DNA of 64,000 bases, taken from positions 1 to 64,000 of the forward strand of contig CAMDNW010000006.1 in NCBI GenBank assembly GCA_945903275.1. The letters are read 5' to 3'. This document shows positions 15,781-25,043 of the stretch, piece after piece (within the stretch, counting starts at the first letter, position 1; each line of letters begins with the position of its first letter). The position numbers and the translations under genes were made by a program. Source of the DNA: Thermoflexus hugenholtzii JAD2 (GTDB lineage Bacteria > Chloroflexota > Dehalococcoidia > UBA2979). The notes beneath the pieces were generated by a model. That model ran no database searches, was not told where the DNA came from, and saw only the letters and a list, made by a program, of their open reading frames with translations.

Positions 15781-16962
15781 TTACTCGACGCGCTCGAAGA
15801 TGCTGGCGATACCCTGACCTCCACCAATGCAGAGCGAGACCAGCGCGTAACGGCCCTGAATGCGCTCCAACTCGTACATGGCCTTCACAGCGAGGATCGC
15901 GCCGGTTGCCCCGACGGGGTGACCGAGAGCGATAGCGCCACCGTTCGGATTGGTCTTGTCAGTCGGGAGGCCGAGCACCGTCGAACAAGCGGCTGCCACA
16001 GCGGCGAACGCCTCGTTCAGTTCGATGACATCCATATCCTCGACGGTCAGGCCGGCCTTCTTGAGCGCGTTCTGGATCGCGGGAATGGGGCCTTCGCCCA
16101 TCGTCTCCGGCGCGACCCCAGCCTCGGCGCGAGCAACGAGGCGCATGCGCGGCTTCACGCCGAGTTCACGCGCGTGGCCCTCGGTTGTGAGGACGAGCGC
16201 AGCTGCGCCGTCATTGATGCCGGAAGAGTTACCAGCCGTGACAACGCCATCCGGCTTGAACGCGGGGCGCAGCCGGCCGAGTGCTTCCATGCTCGTCGAG
16301 CGTGGGTGCTCGTCGGTGTCGAACATGACCTTCTCGCGTCCCTTCGGAACTTCGAGCGCGAGGATCTGCTCCTTGAAGCGGCCTGCATCAATGGCAGCGC
16401 GGGCACGCTCCTGCGAGCGCACAGAAAACTCGTCTTGCAGTTCACGCGAGACCTCGAACTTCTGGGCAAGGTTCTCGGCCGTGATACCCATCGGCACCTT
16501 CTCGAACGGGTCGGTGACGAGGTGCATCGTGGCGTCCTCGAGGGTCGAGTGACCAAGGCGGTAGCCGAAGCGTGCCTTGCGGAGCAGGTACGGCATCATC
16601 GACATATTCTCAGCGCCACCGGCAACGACGACTTGCGCATCGCCGGTCTGCAACCAACGTGCGCCTGTATTGATCGCCTCAAGACCGGAGCCGCAGATAC
16701 GGTTCACGGTGTAGGCGGGAGTGCTGATCGGCATACCGGCCTTCACCGAGGCGTGACGGGCGATATACCCGTCCTCGGCGACCTGCCCGACACAGCCAAG
16801 GATCACCTGGTTCACGACCTCGGGCGAGATGCCCGCGCGCTGTACCGCTTCGCGAATGACGGCTGCGCCAAGGTCGGAGGCGGAAGTCTCGCTCAGGCTA
16901 CCGCCGAGCGCCCCGATCGCCGTACGCACCCCGCTGAGGATGACGACATCGTCCTGTGCCAT
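15781..16962 (-). CDS. Acetyl-CoA C-acetyltransferase (thiolase)
   Basis: A 393-residue thiolase that condenses or cleaves acetoacetyl-CoA. The N-terminal acyl-enzyme Cys is in NRICGSGLEAIN (about residue 90), the catalytic His in GGAIALGHPVGATG, and the second Cys in LCIGGGQGIASIFERVE at the C-terminus. MAQDDVVILSGVRTAIG gives the usual opening, with ATG at 16962 after GAGG (8-base gap); the longer frame to 17004 is not needed. Whether it serves fatty-acid breakdown or biosynthesis cannot be told from context; no other beta-oxidation gene is near. Confidence 0.93.
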   Translation of the reverse strand: MAQDDVVILSGVRTAIGALGGSLSETSASDLGAAVIREAVQRAGISPEVVNQVILGCVGQVAEDGYIARHASVKAGMPISTPAYTVNRICGSGLEAINTGARWLQTGDAQVVVAGGAENMSMMPYLLRKARFGYRLGHSTLEDATMHLVTDPFEKVPMGITAENLAQKFEVSRELQDEFSVRSQERARAAIDAGRFKEQILALEVPKGREKVMFDTDEHPRSTSMEALGRLRPAFKPDGVVTAGNSSGINDGAAALVLTTEGHARELGVKPRMRLVARAEAGVAPETMGEGPIPAIQNALKKAGLTVEDMDVIELNEAFAAVAAACSTVLGLPTDKTNPNGGAIALGHPVGATGAILAVKAMYELERIQGRYALVSLCIGGGQGIASIFERVE

Positions 16963-17008
16963 TGGTATACCTCTCCCACCGGGCGGCGATTGCGACGGCT
17001 GCATTGTC

Positions 17009-17014
17009 AGTGTA
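17009..17014 (-). promoter_or_regulatory. -10 box of the thiolase gene
   Basis: Read on the minus strand, TACACT at 17014-17009, 46 bases before the ATG at 16962. The same hexamer serves the divergent thrB at 17039-17044. Confidence 0.35.
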
Positions 17015-17038
17015 TCGCGCTGTATCTGACCTCACCAC

Positions 17039-17044
17039 TACACT
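17039..17044 (+). promoter_or_regulatory. -10 box, leaderless promoter of thrB
   Basis: TACACT ends 7 bases before the ATG at 17052, and no Shine-Dalgarno sequence is present, so the mRNA would begin at or next to the start codon. Confidence 0.45.
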
Positions 17045-17051
17045 AGCGGCC

Positions 17052-17951
17052 ATGCCAGAACGAAGTGTCCTTATACGAGTACCCGCCACCTCGGCCAACC
17101 TCGGGCCGGGATTCGACAGTATCGGTGTCGCACTGGACTGGACGGCCGACGTACGGCTAGTAATAGCCGACCATCCGCTGGAACAGCCAGACGGGCCGGT
17201 AGAGCGCATGGTAGTGAGTGCAGCGCTCGCGCTGTACACGCGGGCTGGGGTGCCGCCACCGGCGGGCATCGCAGCATGGTACGAAGGCGACATCCCTGTG
17301 GGCCGCGGTCTTGGCGTCTCGGCGGCTGCACGGGTAGCGGGCCTTATGGCGGCCAACGCGCTAATCGAGGGTGGCGACGAAAAGCGTGGGCCGGAGGTGC
17401 TCCTAGCGCTGGCGACAGCGCTGGAGCGGCACGCGGACAACGCGGCCCCGGCGCTGCTCGGCGGGCTACAGGTAGTCGTCGAGGACGAAGACACCATCGT
17501 GCATGCGGGCGTTCGGCCACCGAGCGACTTGCAAATCGCGTTACTGATCCCGGAGTTCTCGATGCCGACCGAGGAGTCGCGTCAGAAACTACCGGAGCGT
17601 CTGACGCGAAACCAGGCGGTACACAACATTGGACGAGCGGCGCTGCTCGTCGCGGCGCTGACCGAAGGCCGGTACGATCTGTTACGGACAGCGACCGAGG
17701 ATGTCCTACACCAGCCGGCGAGAGCAACGATTTTCACAGCGATGTACCCAATCTTCCAGGCGGCACGGGACGCGGGCGCCCTCGGGGTATTCCTCTCGGG
17801 CGGCGGACCGACGATTGCGGCGTTCGTGCAGGACGGAGCGGAGTACGTCGCCGGTGCAATGCGAGAAGCCGCGGCTGCACGAGGGGTCGAGGCGACAACG
17901 CGCGTAGTACAGATGCGCGCGACCGGGGCCGAGATCATCGGCCGCGAATAG
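17052..17951 (+). CDS. thrB: Homoserine kinase
   Basis: A 299-residue GHMP kinase that phosphorylates homoserine on the way to threonine. Motif 1 is RVPATSANLGPGFDSIGVAL (residues 9-28), motif 2 VGRGLGVSAAARVAGLMAANAL and motif 3 GALGVFLSGGGPTIAAF. In motif 2 the family's GLGSSAA reads GLGVSAA. I use ATG 17052, since the longer frame from 16956 lies in the divergent promoter region. lysC follows at 15 bp, linking two steps of the aspartate pathway; asd, dapA and dapB are elsewhere in the window. Confidence 0.93.
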   Translation: MPERSVLIRVPATSANLGPGFDSIGVALDWTADVRLVIADHPLEQPDGPVERMVVSAALALYTRAGVPPPAGIAAWYEGDIPVGRGLGVSAAARVAGLMAANALIEGGDEKRGPEVLLALATALERHADNAAPALLGGLQVVVEDEDTIVHAGVRPPSDLQIALLIPEFSMPTEESRQKLPERLTRNQAVHNIGRAALLVAALTEGRYDLLRTATEDVLHQPARATIFTAMYPIFQAARDAGALGVFLSGGGPTIAAFVQDGAEYVAGAMREAAAARGVEATTRVVQMRATGAEIIGRE

Positions 17952-17966
17952 TCAGGAGCAACCACG

Positions 17967-19187
17967 TTGGCACTGGTCGTACAGAAGTACGGCGGCTCAT
18001 CAGTCGCCGACCCGGCGAAAATCAAGCGCGTGGCGCAGCGCATCGCCGCACGTGTGCGCACAGGTGACCGCGTGACCGCGGTCGTCTCCGCGATGGGCGA
18101 CACCACCGACAACCTCATCGAACTCGCGCGCGGGGTGAGCGAGCGACCATCGGCGCGTGAGATGGATGTGCTGATGCACACGGGCGAGATCGTGTCAGCC
18201 GCGTTGATGACAATGGCGCTACATGAACTCGGACTTGAGGCGATCAGCCTCACCGGGCAGCAGGCGGGTATCCGGACAGACGCGGTGTATCGCCGCGCAA
18301 GGATCGCAGGCATCGATACGACCCGGCTGGAAAGTGAACTCTCAGCGGGTCGCGTGGTAATCGTAGCGGGGTTCCAGGGGGTCTCCGAAGACCTCGAAGT
18401 CACAACGTTCGGGCGGGGCGGGTCGGACACAACAGCTGTGGCGCTGGCAGCGGCGCTGCATTCCGACCGCTGCGAGATATACACAGACGTGGCGGGCGTG
18501 TATTCCGCCGACCCCCGTATCTGCCCGAAGGCACGCCCGCTGCGCGACATCGGGTACGAAGAGATGCTGGAACTGGCGACGACCGGCGCCGTGGTAATGC
18601 ACCCCCGCGCCGTCGAGGTAGGGGCGCTTTACGGCGTCGAAATCCTGGTCGCGAGCACGTTTGACGAGTCAGCACCCGGTACGGTGATTCACGGGGAGAC
18701 CACGATGGAACAAACAAACAAAGTTCGCGGGATTGCCCATCAGATGCAGGTCGGAAAAGTCACCGTCCGGGCCGTACCGGATCGGCCGGGCATCGCAGCC
18801 CAACTCTTCGAACCGCTGGCCGCCGCAAACGTCTCCGTGGACACGATCGTCCAGAACGCGAGCGTCGAAGGGCTAACTGACCTCACGTTCACAGTAGCTA
18901 AGGACGATATCGACCACGCGCTGGAGGTCGTCCGGAACACGCTGCCAGCACTGGGAGCGACACAGGTCGTCACAGACTCGGAACTGGGGACGGTGTCGAT
19001 CGTCGGGACGGGGATGGCCTCAGCCCCCGGCTATGCGGCTCAGATGTTCCGGACGCTGTTCGACCACGGAATCAACATCGAGTTGATCTCGACCTCGGAC
19101 ATCCGCATCACGTGCCTCGTGAGGCGAGAGCAGGTGCCGGACGCCGTGCGTGCCCTACATGACACGTTCGCGCTCGACCAGACGTAG
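17967..19187 (+). CDS. lysC: Aspartate kinase
   Basis: A 406-residue monofunctional aspartokinase, the first step of Lys/Thr/Met synthesis. VQKYGGSSVAD (residues 4-14) binds ATP; TTFGRGGSDTTAVALAAAL and EIYTDVAGVYSADPRI are the catalytic-domain signatures. Two ACT domains fill about 265-406 (VTVRAVPDRPGIAAQLFEPL and VSIVGTGMASAPGYAAQMFRTL), so feedback control by Lys and/or Thr is expected. Start TTG 17967 follows AGGAG with a 7-base gap. It is co-directional with thrB. Confidence 0.95.
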   Translation: MALVVQKYGGSSVADPAKIKRVAQRIAARVRTGDRVTAVVSAMGDTTDNLIELARGVSERPSAREMDVLMHTGEIVSAALMTMALHELGLEAISLTGQQAGIRTDAVYRRARIAGIDTTRLESELSAGRVVIVAGFQGVSEDLEVTTFGRGGSDTTAVALAAALHSDRCEIYTDVAGVYSADPRICPKARPLRDIGYEEMLELATTGAVVMHPRAVEVGALYGVEILVASTFDESAPGTVIHGETTMEQTNKVRGIAHQMQVGKVTVRAVPDRPGIAAQLFEPLAAANVSVDTIVQNASVEGLTDLTFTVAKDDIDHALEVVRNTLPALGATQVVTDSELGTVSIVGTGMASAPGYAAQMFRTLFDHGINIELISTSDIRITCLVRREQVPDAVRALHDTFALDQT

Positions 19188-19236
19188 CCCTGGAAACCCA
19201 CGTCGCCGGGTAGTGGGCAGCCTAAAGCCGATGGGG

Positions 19237-19242
19237 TATAGT
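19237..19242 (+). promoter_or_regulatory. -10 box of dnaE
   Basis: TATAGT at 19237-19242, 44 bases before the dnaE ATG. The AT-rich leader carries a second possible box, TACACAT (19273-19279), close to the start codon. Confidence 0.4.
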
Positions 19243-19286
19243 TCCCCGCACGCCCGTTCGCGTATTTGTACATACACATTAGCAAA

Positions 19287-22200
19287 ATGTTTACGCACCT
19301 CCACACCCACTCGGAATACTCGCTGCTGGACGGCCTGAGCCGCATTCCGGACTTGGTCGCTCGCGCGAAAGCGCTCGGCCAGACCTCACTAGCGATTACC
19401 GACCACGGGAACCTCTACGGAGCCATCGAGTTCTACGAGGAGGCCCACAGCGCGGGAATCAAACCGATTCTGGGTATCGAGGCCTACATGGCGCAGGGGA
19501 GTCGGTTCAGCCGGGGCGCCTCGGATCGCTCGCAGTTCCATCTGACGCTACTGGCGACGAATGAAACCGGCTACAAGAACCTGCTCAAGTTGTCGTCTGC
19601 GTCGCACCTCGAAGGCTTCTACTACAAGCCACGTATCGACCGGGAACTGCTAGAGCAGCACAGCGCGGGATTGATCGCACTTTCGGCCTGCCCCTCAGGC
19701 GAATTGATGTCTGCGTTTGAACGCGGAGATCTCCAAGAGGCAGAGGCGGTCGCAGGATGGTACCGCGATGTCTTCCCAAGCCGGTATTACATTGAGTTGC
19801 AGGAACACGGACAGGAGCAGTTCAGCCGGTTCAATGTTCCGCTCGTCGATCTCGCGCGGCGCTTTGATCTGCCGCTAGTGGTGACAAACGACTCGCACTA
19901 TACGACGCCAGAGCAGCACAAGTACCACGACATCCTGCTGTGCATCGGCACGAACTCTACGGTGACCGACCCCAACCGCATGCGCATGGAGAGCGCCTCG
20001 TTCTACCTGAAGAGCGAGCAGGAAATGCGTGCGCTCTTCCCGGAGTTGCCGGAGGCATTCGACAACACCGCGCGGATCGCTGAGCAGACCGAAATTTCAC
20101 TTCAGTTCGGACGCGCCCTCTTGCCCGATGTTGGTATCCCAGCGGGAATCACACCAATCGACCACCTGCGCGCACTCTGCGAAGCAGGACTGACACGCCG
20201 ATACCCGCAGGTGACGGACGAGCACCGCGAGCGGTTGCGCTACGAACTTCATGTCGTCGAAGAAACAGGTTTCGTCGAGTATCTGCTGATCGTGAGCGAC
20301 ATCGCAGCATTCGCGAAGTCGCGCAAAATCCCGATGGGTGTACGCGGATCAGCTGCGGCCTCGATCATTCTGTACTGCCTCGGGGTCACAGACATCGAAC
20401 CAATGCAGTACAAACTGGTATTCGAGCGCTTCCTCAACCTCGAACGGCGCGAGATGCCCGATGTTGACTTCGATTTCGCCGACGAGCGCCGCGAGGAGGT
20501 CATCCGCTACGTAGCAGAGCGATTCGGGCGCGACCGAGTGGCGCAGATCGTCACCTTCGGAACGCTGGGCGCGAAAGCGGCGATCCGTGACTCCGGCCGA
20601 GCGTTGGGCATGTCATACGGCGACGTTGACCGTGTGGCGCGGCTCATCCCGAACACACCGCACGTGTCACTCGACCAAGCAGTCAAAGAGGTCGAAGAAC
20701 TCCGCACCTTGGCGGCGGAGGACGCACAGGTCGCAGAACTGCTGGACACCGCACGTGGCCTCGAAGGAGTCGCGCGGCACGCGAGTACGCACGCGGCAGG
20801 CATCGTCATTTCACGCGAGCCGCTGACCGAGGTCGTACCGCTTCAGCGCGCGACTTCCTCGAAGGACGAAAACGACCAGACACTGCCAACAACCCAGTAC
20901 GCTATGGAGGCCGTGGCAAAAATCGGCCTCGTGAAAATGGATTTCTTGGGACTGGCGAACCTCACCATCCTCGGTCGCGCGGTCGAAATCACCCGCGAGC
21001 AGACCGGCACCGAGATCGACTTAACGGCCCTGCCCGACGGCGACCCTGCCACTGCGAAACTGCTGGCAAACGCCGAAATGTTTGGGGTCTTCCAGATGGA
21101 ATCCTCAGGGATGCGGCGGTACGTCGCGGAATTGCAGCCACAGGACATCCGCGAACTCGCGGCTATGGTCGCGCTCTACCGGCCCGGCCCTATGGAACAC
21201 ATCCCGCGTTACATCGAGGTGAAGCACGGCCGGGCCGCGGCTCACTACCCCCACGCCGACCTCTCGTCGATCCTTGACGAGACGTACGGGGTGATCACGT
21301 ACCAAGATCAGGTACTTCAGATCGCGCAGAAGTTCGCCGGCTATACGCTGGGCCAGGCGGACATCATGCGAAAAGCGATGGGAAAGAAGATTTCCTCCGT
21401 CATGCTGGCGGAACGCGAGCGATTTCTTGCTGGCGCGGTCGGGAACGGCTACGAGCAGCGCTTAGCCGAAGAAGTATTCGACCTAATCGAACCGTTCGCT
21501 GGCTATGCGTTCAATAAGGCGCATGCATTCTCATACGGGACGATCGCGTACCAGACCGCATATCTGAAGGCGCACTACCCCGTTGAGTACATGACCGCGG
21601 TACTCATAGCCGCTGCAGGCGGCCTAGAACGCGTGGCGGCAGCGATTGCCGAGTGCACGCGTCTCGGTATCCATGTGCTGCCTCCAGACGTGAACCACTC
21701 GAAACCGACGTTCACTGTAGAACGGCAAGACGACCAGACTCGTGCAATCCGATTCGGACTGGCACAGATCAAGCACGTTGGCGGCGGCGCGGTAGACGTA
21801 CTGATCGCCGAGCGCGAGTCGCACGGAACGTTCACCAGCCTCGAAGACTTCGCACGCCGCCTCAACTCACGTGAGGTGAACAAGCGCGTGCTGGAGTCCC
21901 TCGCGAAAGCAGGAGCGCTGGACAACCTTGGCGATCGAGCGCGCATTGTGTTCGGACTTGACCGGATCATGGCGCTGGCACAACAAGAACAGCGGCTGCG
22001 CGAAACCGGGCAGACCTCGATGTTCGACCTGTTCGGAGCACAGGTGGACACGCCCCTACCGGCTCTCGACCTACCCGAAGCGCCAACAACTCCCGGCGAG
22101 TTGCTGGCATGGGAACGCGAGCTGCTCGGCACCTACCTATCGGAGCATCCATTCCGGCGCGCAGCCACCAACCTCGCGCACTACGTGACGGCACAACTCA

Positions 22201-23009
22201 GCGAACTCACCGCCGACCTCGCCGGACAAGAAGCCGTGGTTGCTGGCACAGTGACGACCGCTCGCCGGCTGACGACGCGGCAGGGAAAACCGTTCGCAGC
22301 GGTGACGATTGAGGATCTGAGTGGGACAGCAGAATTGACCGTGTGGCCCGAGCAGTATGCGCAATACCAAGCGCTACTCGCCGATGGCAACGTGATCCTC
22401 GCAAAAGTCAGCGTCCGCGATCGCGGCGACCGCTTGACAGTCGCGGTCGACCGCATCGCCGGATACGACATGGACTCGGGGCAGTTAGTGAGCACCGACC
22501 CCTCCATGCTACGAGTGCAGACGATCCGACCCGAGCGAACTGAGCCTGCCTCAACACCACCAGAGAACGACCCTCCACCGGGCGGGTTCGGCGATGCCTC
22601 TCGGGAGCAAAATCAGCCAGCGTCAGCGCGTCCGGTGCTGCGCGCAGTCGAGCGGCTTGATACCGCTCCGGCGCAGACTCCCACCCCGCCCGCCCGCGCA
22701 TCAACGGCAGAGGAACGCACAGGACTGCCTCGCTTGCGAATCGCGATGGAAGAGACAACGGACGAGCCAGCCGACCGGCGGCGATTCCAACGGATCGTAG
22801 GCATCCTCGGACAACATGGTGGCGAGATGCCGGTGGAGTTGGCGATCCAGCTGCGAAGCGGCCGGACAGAGACGCTGCGGCTGCCAGGGGTCGCAGATGC
22901 GGAGCCGCTGATCGCGCAAATCCAACCGCTGCTAGGCGTACTCGGTCATATCCGGCTTGTGGGTGACCCCGCGTACGCCTCCCAATACAGCATCGCAGCA
23001 GCGGGGTAA
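19287..23009 (+). CDS. dnaE: DNA polymerase III subunit alpha
   Basis: A 1240-residue replicative polymerase of the C family (DnaE1 type). The PHP domain begins at once (MFTHLHTHSEYSLLDGLSRI, ITDHGNLYGAIEF). The palm carries MPDVDFDFADERR (about residue 389) with the catalytic Asp pair, and GVRGSAAASIILY lies before it. HAFSYGTIAYQTAYLKAHYP is typical of the fingers and helix-hairpin-helix region. An OB fold is seen near 980-1040 (VVAGTVTTARRLTTRQGKPFA), then a Pro-rich linker and a tau-binding-like C-terminus. No intein is present. Start ATG 19287, not the TTG at 19266. Confidence 0.96.
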   Translation: MFTHLHTHSEYSLLDGLSRIPDLVARAKALGQTSLAITDHGNLYGAIEFYEEAHSAGIKPILGIEAYMAQGSRFSRGASDRSQFHLTLLATNETGYKNLLKLSSASHLEGFYYKPRIDRELLEQHSAGLIALSACPSGELMSAFERGDLQEAEAVAGWYRDVFPSRYYIELQEHGQEQFSRFNVPLVDLARRFDLPLVVTNDSHYTTPEQHKYHDILLCIGTNSTVTDPNRMRMESASFYLKSEQEMRALFPELPEAFDNTARIAEQTEISLQFGRALLPDVGIPAGITPIDHLRALCEAGLTRRYPQVTDEHRERLRYELHVVEETGFVEYLLIVSDIAAFAKSRKIPMGVRGSAAASIILYCLGVTDIEPMQYKLVFERFLNLERREMPDVDFDFADERREEVIRYVAERFGRDRVAQIVTFGTLGAKAAIRDSGRALGMSYGDVDRVARLIPNTPHVSLDQAVKEVEELRTLAAEDAQVAELLDTARGLEGVARHASTHAAGIVISREPLTEVVPLQRATSSKDENDQTLPTTQYAMEAVAKIGLVKMDFLGLANLTILGRAVEITREQTGTEIDLTALPDGDPATAKLLANAEMFGVFQMESSGMRRYVAELQPQDIRELAAMVALYRPGPMEHIPRYIEVKHGRAAAHYPHADLSSILDETYGVITYQDQVLQIAQKFAGYTLGQADIMRKAMGKKISSVMLAERERFLAGAVGNGYEQRLAEEVFDLIEPFAGYAFNKAHAFSYGTIAYQTAYLKAHYPVEYMTAVLIAAAGGLERVAAAIAECTRLGIHVLPPDVNHSKPTFTVERQDDQTRAIRFGLAQIKHVGGGAVDVLIAERESHGTFTSLEDFARRLNSREVNKRVLESLAKAGALDNLGDRARIVFGLDRIMALAQQEQRLRETGQTSMFDLFGAQVDTPLPALDLPEAPTTPGELLAWERELLGTYLSEHPFRRAATNLAHYVTAQLSELTADLAGQEAVVAGTVTTARRLTTRQGKPFAAVTIEDLSGTAELTVWPEQYAQYQALLADGNVILAKVSVRDRGDRLTVAVDRIAGYDMDSGQLVSTDPSMLRVQTIRPERTEPASTPPENDPPPGGFGDASREQNQPASARPVLRAVERLDTAPAQTPTPPARASTAEERTGLPRLRIAMEETTDEPADRRRFQRIVGILGQHGGEMPVELAIQLRSGRTETLRLPGVADAEPLIAQIQPLLGVLGHIRLVGDPAYASQYSIAAAG

Positions 23010-23038
23010 CTCGCCACACAGGCTTTACATTCGTCCGC

Positions 23039-23044
23039 TAGACT
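23039..23044 (+). promoter_or_regulatory. -10 box of the plus-strand MoxR operon
   Basis: TAGACT, 53 bases before the ATG at 23098 and 29 bp after the dnaE stop. Confidence 0.35.
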
Positions 23045-23097
23045 TGTGGCATCGCACGGCAACAGCCGCGCCCGCTTCCGCCGGGCAAGGGTGGGTC

Positions 23098-24096
23098 ATG
23101 GCTCAGCAGCTCGAGCGCGATGTGACGCCGGATGCCGTTAACCCCCGGCACCATGAGGTCGTACAGGCGATCAAAGCACAGATTGCCCGGGTTATCGTGG
23201 GCCAAGAGGCCTTGATCGACCGTCTCCTGATCGCGCTGCTGACGAGCAACCACGCGCTCATCGAAGGCGTTCCCGGGCTCGCAAAAACACTTACCGTCTC
23301 AACGCTCGCACAGACCTTGCGCTGCACGTTCACACGCGTGCAGTTTACACCAGACCTACTGCCCGCAGATATCACTGGCACCTTGATCTTCAACCCACGA
23401 GACAGCAATTTCCATGTGCGGCGTGGGCCACTGTTCTCGAACATCGTGCTGGCGGACGAGATCAACCGGGCGCCTGCCAAGGTGCAGTCAGCGCTATTGG
23501 AAGCGATGCAGGAGCGGCAGGTCTCGATCGGCGGCGAGACACTGCGGCTGCCCTCTCCGTTCGTCGTGCTGGCGACACAGAACCCCATCGAGCATGAGGG
23601 CACGTACCCACTGCCCGAGGCGCAACTCGACCGCTTCATGCTAAAGATTCTCGTGCGCTATCCGGAGCGCGAGCAAGAGCGCGCCATCCTGCAGCGCGCC
23701 CTCGATGGTAATAACATCTCCATCGAACCTGTTACGGACGCCGAAGAGATATACAAACTCGGCCAGACGGTTGCACGGGTGCACGTAAACGACCGGCTAC
23801 GCGAGTATGTCGTGCGCATCATCGAGGCAACCCGCGAGCCGGGTATGTACCGCATGCCGGAGTTGAAGGCGCTGCTGGAGTATGGCGCATCGCCGCGTGC
23901 GGCGGTGGCCCTCGCACGAGCGGCGCAGGCCTACGCGTTTATCCAGGGACGTAGCTATGTCATCCCTGAGGACGTGAAGACGCTCGCACCGGACGTCCTG
24001 CAGCACCGTCTGGTGACAACGTACGAGGCGGAAGCACAGGCAGTCACTGCTGAGGATATCGTCACGCGGATCCTCGAAGGCGTCGGGATTCCTTAG
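23098..24096 (+). CDS. MoxR family AAA ATPase
   Basis: A 332-residue MoxR-type AAA ATPase, thought to act as a chaperone that activates von Willebrand (VWA) proteins. Walker A is EGVPGLAKTL (the GLAKT form common in MoxR), Walker [29 protein letters not shown], sensor 1 [24 protein letters not shown], and the C-terminal lid is GASPRAAVALARAAQAYAFIQGRSYVIPEDVK. ATG 23098 is preceded by a GGGTGGG stretch. It begins a tightly packed operon with DUF58, BatD-like, BatA and BatBC genes. A second MoxR is at 32329-33285. Confidence 0.92.
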   Translation: MAQQLERDVTPDAVNPRHHEVVQAIKAQIARVIVGQEALIDRLLIALLTSNHALIEGVPGLAKTLTVSTLAQTLRCTFTRVQFTPDLLPADITGTLIFNPRDSNFHVRRGPLFSNIVLADEINRAPAKVQSALLEAMQERQVSIGGETLRLPSPFVVLATQNPIEHEGTYPLPEAQLDRFMLKILVRYPEREQERAILQRALDGNNISIEPVTDAEEIYKLGQTVARVHVNDRLREYVVRIIEATREPGMYRMPELKALLEYGASPRAAVALARAAQAYAFIQGRSYVIPEDVKTLAPDVLQHRLVTTYEAEAQAVTAEDIVTRILEGVGIP

Positions 24097-24098
24097 CC

Positions 24099-25043
24099 AT
24101 GGCGGCAGCCGTCGCCACGACCAGCAGCGGACACATCGAGGCCGACCGGCCGGCGATCACCGCTGACGCCCTCGACCCAGAGTTGCTGGCACAGGTGCGG
24201 CGCATCGAGATCCGGGCGCGTCGGCTCGCGATCACCCTGCTCGCAGGTGATTACCGAAGCGCGTTTCGCGGCTCCGGCATAGAATTCGCCGAGGCTCGTG
24301 AGTACACCCCGGGTGACGATATCCGCGACATCGACTGGAACGTGACCGCCCGCATGGGGACACCGTGGGTGAAGCAGTTCATCGAAGAACGAGAGCTACC
24401 CGTCGTGTGTGCGGTAGACGTGTCGGCTTCGCAGTCCGTCTCGAGATCGCCAGCAGGGCGCACCGCGACGGCTGCCGAGGTCACAGCGCTGCTGTCGTTC
24501 GCGGCGGTATCCCAGCATGACCGGGCGGCGTTGCTCACCTTCACGGACACCACCGAGCAGTTCATCCCGCCACAACAAGGGACGCGCCATGTGCTTCGGC
24601 TGGTACGTGAAGTGCTCCGGGGGCAACGAACACAGCGTGGCACCTCGATTGCGGGAGCATGCGAATACCTGGCGCGTGTGCTGCGCCGGCGCTCGGTCGT
24701 ATTCCTGATCTCAGATTTCGTCGACAGTGACTACGAGCAGGCATTGCGTACGCTGGCAAGCCACCACGACGTAATCGCCGTGACGCTCGTCGACCCACGC
24801 GACCTCGAATTTCCGAATCTCGGCGTCGTAGAAGTCGCCGATGCCGAAAGCGGTAGGCGTGTGTTAGTCGACACCAGCAACGGCGCGTTCCGCCAGCGGT
24901 ATGCGACGGCGACGGCCGAGCGCGCACGCATACGGCGAGCGGTACTGACTGGCGCCGGTGTAGACGAAATTCTCGTCAGGCTCGACGGCGACATCGTGCA
25001 GCCATTCGTCACGTACTTCCGCACAAGAGCAGCACATCGATGA
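24099..25043 (+). CDS. DUF58 protein with VWA-like fold
   Basis: A 314-residue soluble protein. The DUF58 core is FRGSGIEFAEAREYTPGDDIRDIDWNVTARMGTPWVKQFIEERE (about 48-90), followed by a VWA-like part with the metal-site motif DVSASQS (about residue 107) and FLISDFVDSDYEQAL. Such proteins pair with MoxR ATPases. The start ATG is 2 bp after the MoxR stop and the end overlaps the next gene by 4 bp. Unlike the minus-strand DUF58 protein, this one has no membrane spans. Confidence 0.88.
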   Translation: MAAAVATTSSGHIEADRPAITADALDPELLAQVRRIEIRARRLAITLLAGDYRSAFRGSGIEFAEAREYTPGDDIRDIDWNVTARMGTPWVKQFIEERELPVVCAVDVSASQSVSRSPAGRTATAAEVTALLSFAAVSQHDRAALLTFTDTTEQFIPPQQGTRHVLRLVREVLRGQRTQRGTSIAGACEYLARVLRRRSVVFLISDFVDSDYEQALRTLASHHDVIAVTLVDPRDLEFPNLGVVEVADAESGRRVLVDTSNGAFRQRYATATAERARIRRAVLTGAGVDEILVRLDGDIVQPFVTYFRTRAAHR

